Source: Actinomycetota bacterium | GTDB lineage: Bacteria; Actinomycetota; Actinomycetes; Nanopelagicales; Nanopelagicaceae | DNA: 5,901 bases | Direction of reading: 5' to 3' | Assembly: GCA_009703165.1 (NCBI GenBank) | Contig: WLGP01000065.1 | Coordinates: forward strand, 1-5,901 | Shown here: piece by piece, positions 5,852 to 5,901 of the stretch | Layout of the letters: every line of letters starts with the position of its first letter | Numbering within the stretch: position 1 is the stretch's first letter | The notes under the pieces: generated by a model | Database searches by the model: none | The model's input: the letters and a program-made list of their open reading frames with translations, nothing else | Told to the model about the DNA's origin: nothing | Program-made: the position numbers and the translations under genes

Positions 5852-5901
5852 CAACCTACTTTCGCCCACGTGGACTAAAGGCTGCGCTATCTCCACCTAC
5901 A
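5852..5901. other. Unassigned right edge
   Basis: No gene is supported. On the minus strand a short open stretch (5900 to a TAG at 5856-5858) reads GDSAAFSPRGRK-stop and could be the end of a convergent gene, but 15 codons are too few to judge. A rightward frame is also open from 5812 to the edge without a normal start codon. CCACGTGG (5866-5873) is a perfect 8-bp palindrome. Confidence 0.25.

Noticed and set aside
5812..5856. Integron attC-like recombination site
   Set aside because: The hairpin lacks the paired core boxes with the required GTTRRRY end, and there is no cassette structure or integrase nearby.
5666..5878. 70-residue rightward open frame overlapping the end of gene D
   Set aside because: It overlaps gene D in another frame, crosses the repeat and hairpin, has no convincing ribosome site and no recognisable motif.
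5856..5900. Possible tail of a convergent gene on the minus strand
   Set aside because: Only 15 codons are visible and another minus frame is open for a similar length, so it is not reported as a gene.
5852..5901. tRNA-like string on the minus strand (TAGCGCAGC followed by more GC-rich sequence)
   Set aside because: No anticodon stem, no T-arm GTTCRA motif and no acceptor pairing could be found.

Overview
The window looks like a chromosomal catabolic locus from a bacterium of moderate GC content. The best guess is an actinobacterium, possibly one of the small-genome freshwater lineages (Nanopelagicales, acI). This rests on overlapping start/stop codons, TTG and GTG starts, signal-peptide style and gene content. 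It is an inference; no rRNA or marker gene is present.

Layout. A secreted sugar-type ABC substrate-binding protein, cut by the left edge, runs leftward from a TTG start at 409. A 188-bp divergent control region (410-597) separates it from a rightward block of five genes. Gene A (598-1683) is an enolase-superfamily protein of the mandelate-racemase type. Gene B (1683-2990) is an L-fuconate dehydratase. Gene C (2987-3736) is a short-chain dehydrogenase best read as 2-keto-3-deoxy-L-fuconate 4-dehydrogenase. Gene E (3761-4537) is a GntR/FCD regulator. Gene D (4612-5730) is a second mandelate-racemase-type enzyme. A-B-C overlap by 1 and 4 nt and E follows after 24 nt, so A-B-C-E is probably one operon. 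D has its own promoter and operator 74 nt further on. The last 171 bp hold a short tandem repeat that includes the stop codon of D, and a long GNRA-capped hairpin.

How it fits together. B and C are consecutive steps of the non-phosphorylating (oxidative) L-fucose pathway: L-fuconate to 2-keto-3-deoxy-L-fuconate to the 2,4-diketo acid. A and D carry a Lys-x-His catalytic motif, unlike the Lys-x-Lys of B, so they probably act on other acid sugars or lactones. The substrate-binding protein suggests uptake of a sugar, and the GntR protein would sense an acid-sugar intermediate. Sugar dehydrogenase, lactonase and the final hydrolase or aldolase are not in the window.

Points of most interest: (1) three different enolase-superfamily genes in 5.2 kb; (2) gene A lacks the usual Asp of the His-Asp dyad; (3) the end of D is followed by two further in-frame copies of a Val-Ala-Val-Leu-stop module, the last with only synonymous differences; (4) the promoters before A and D share a 16-nt element at the same distance from their proposed -10 boxes.
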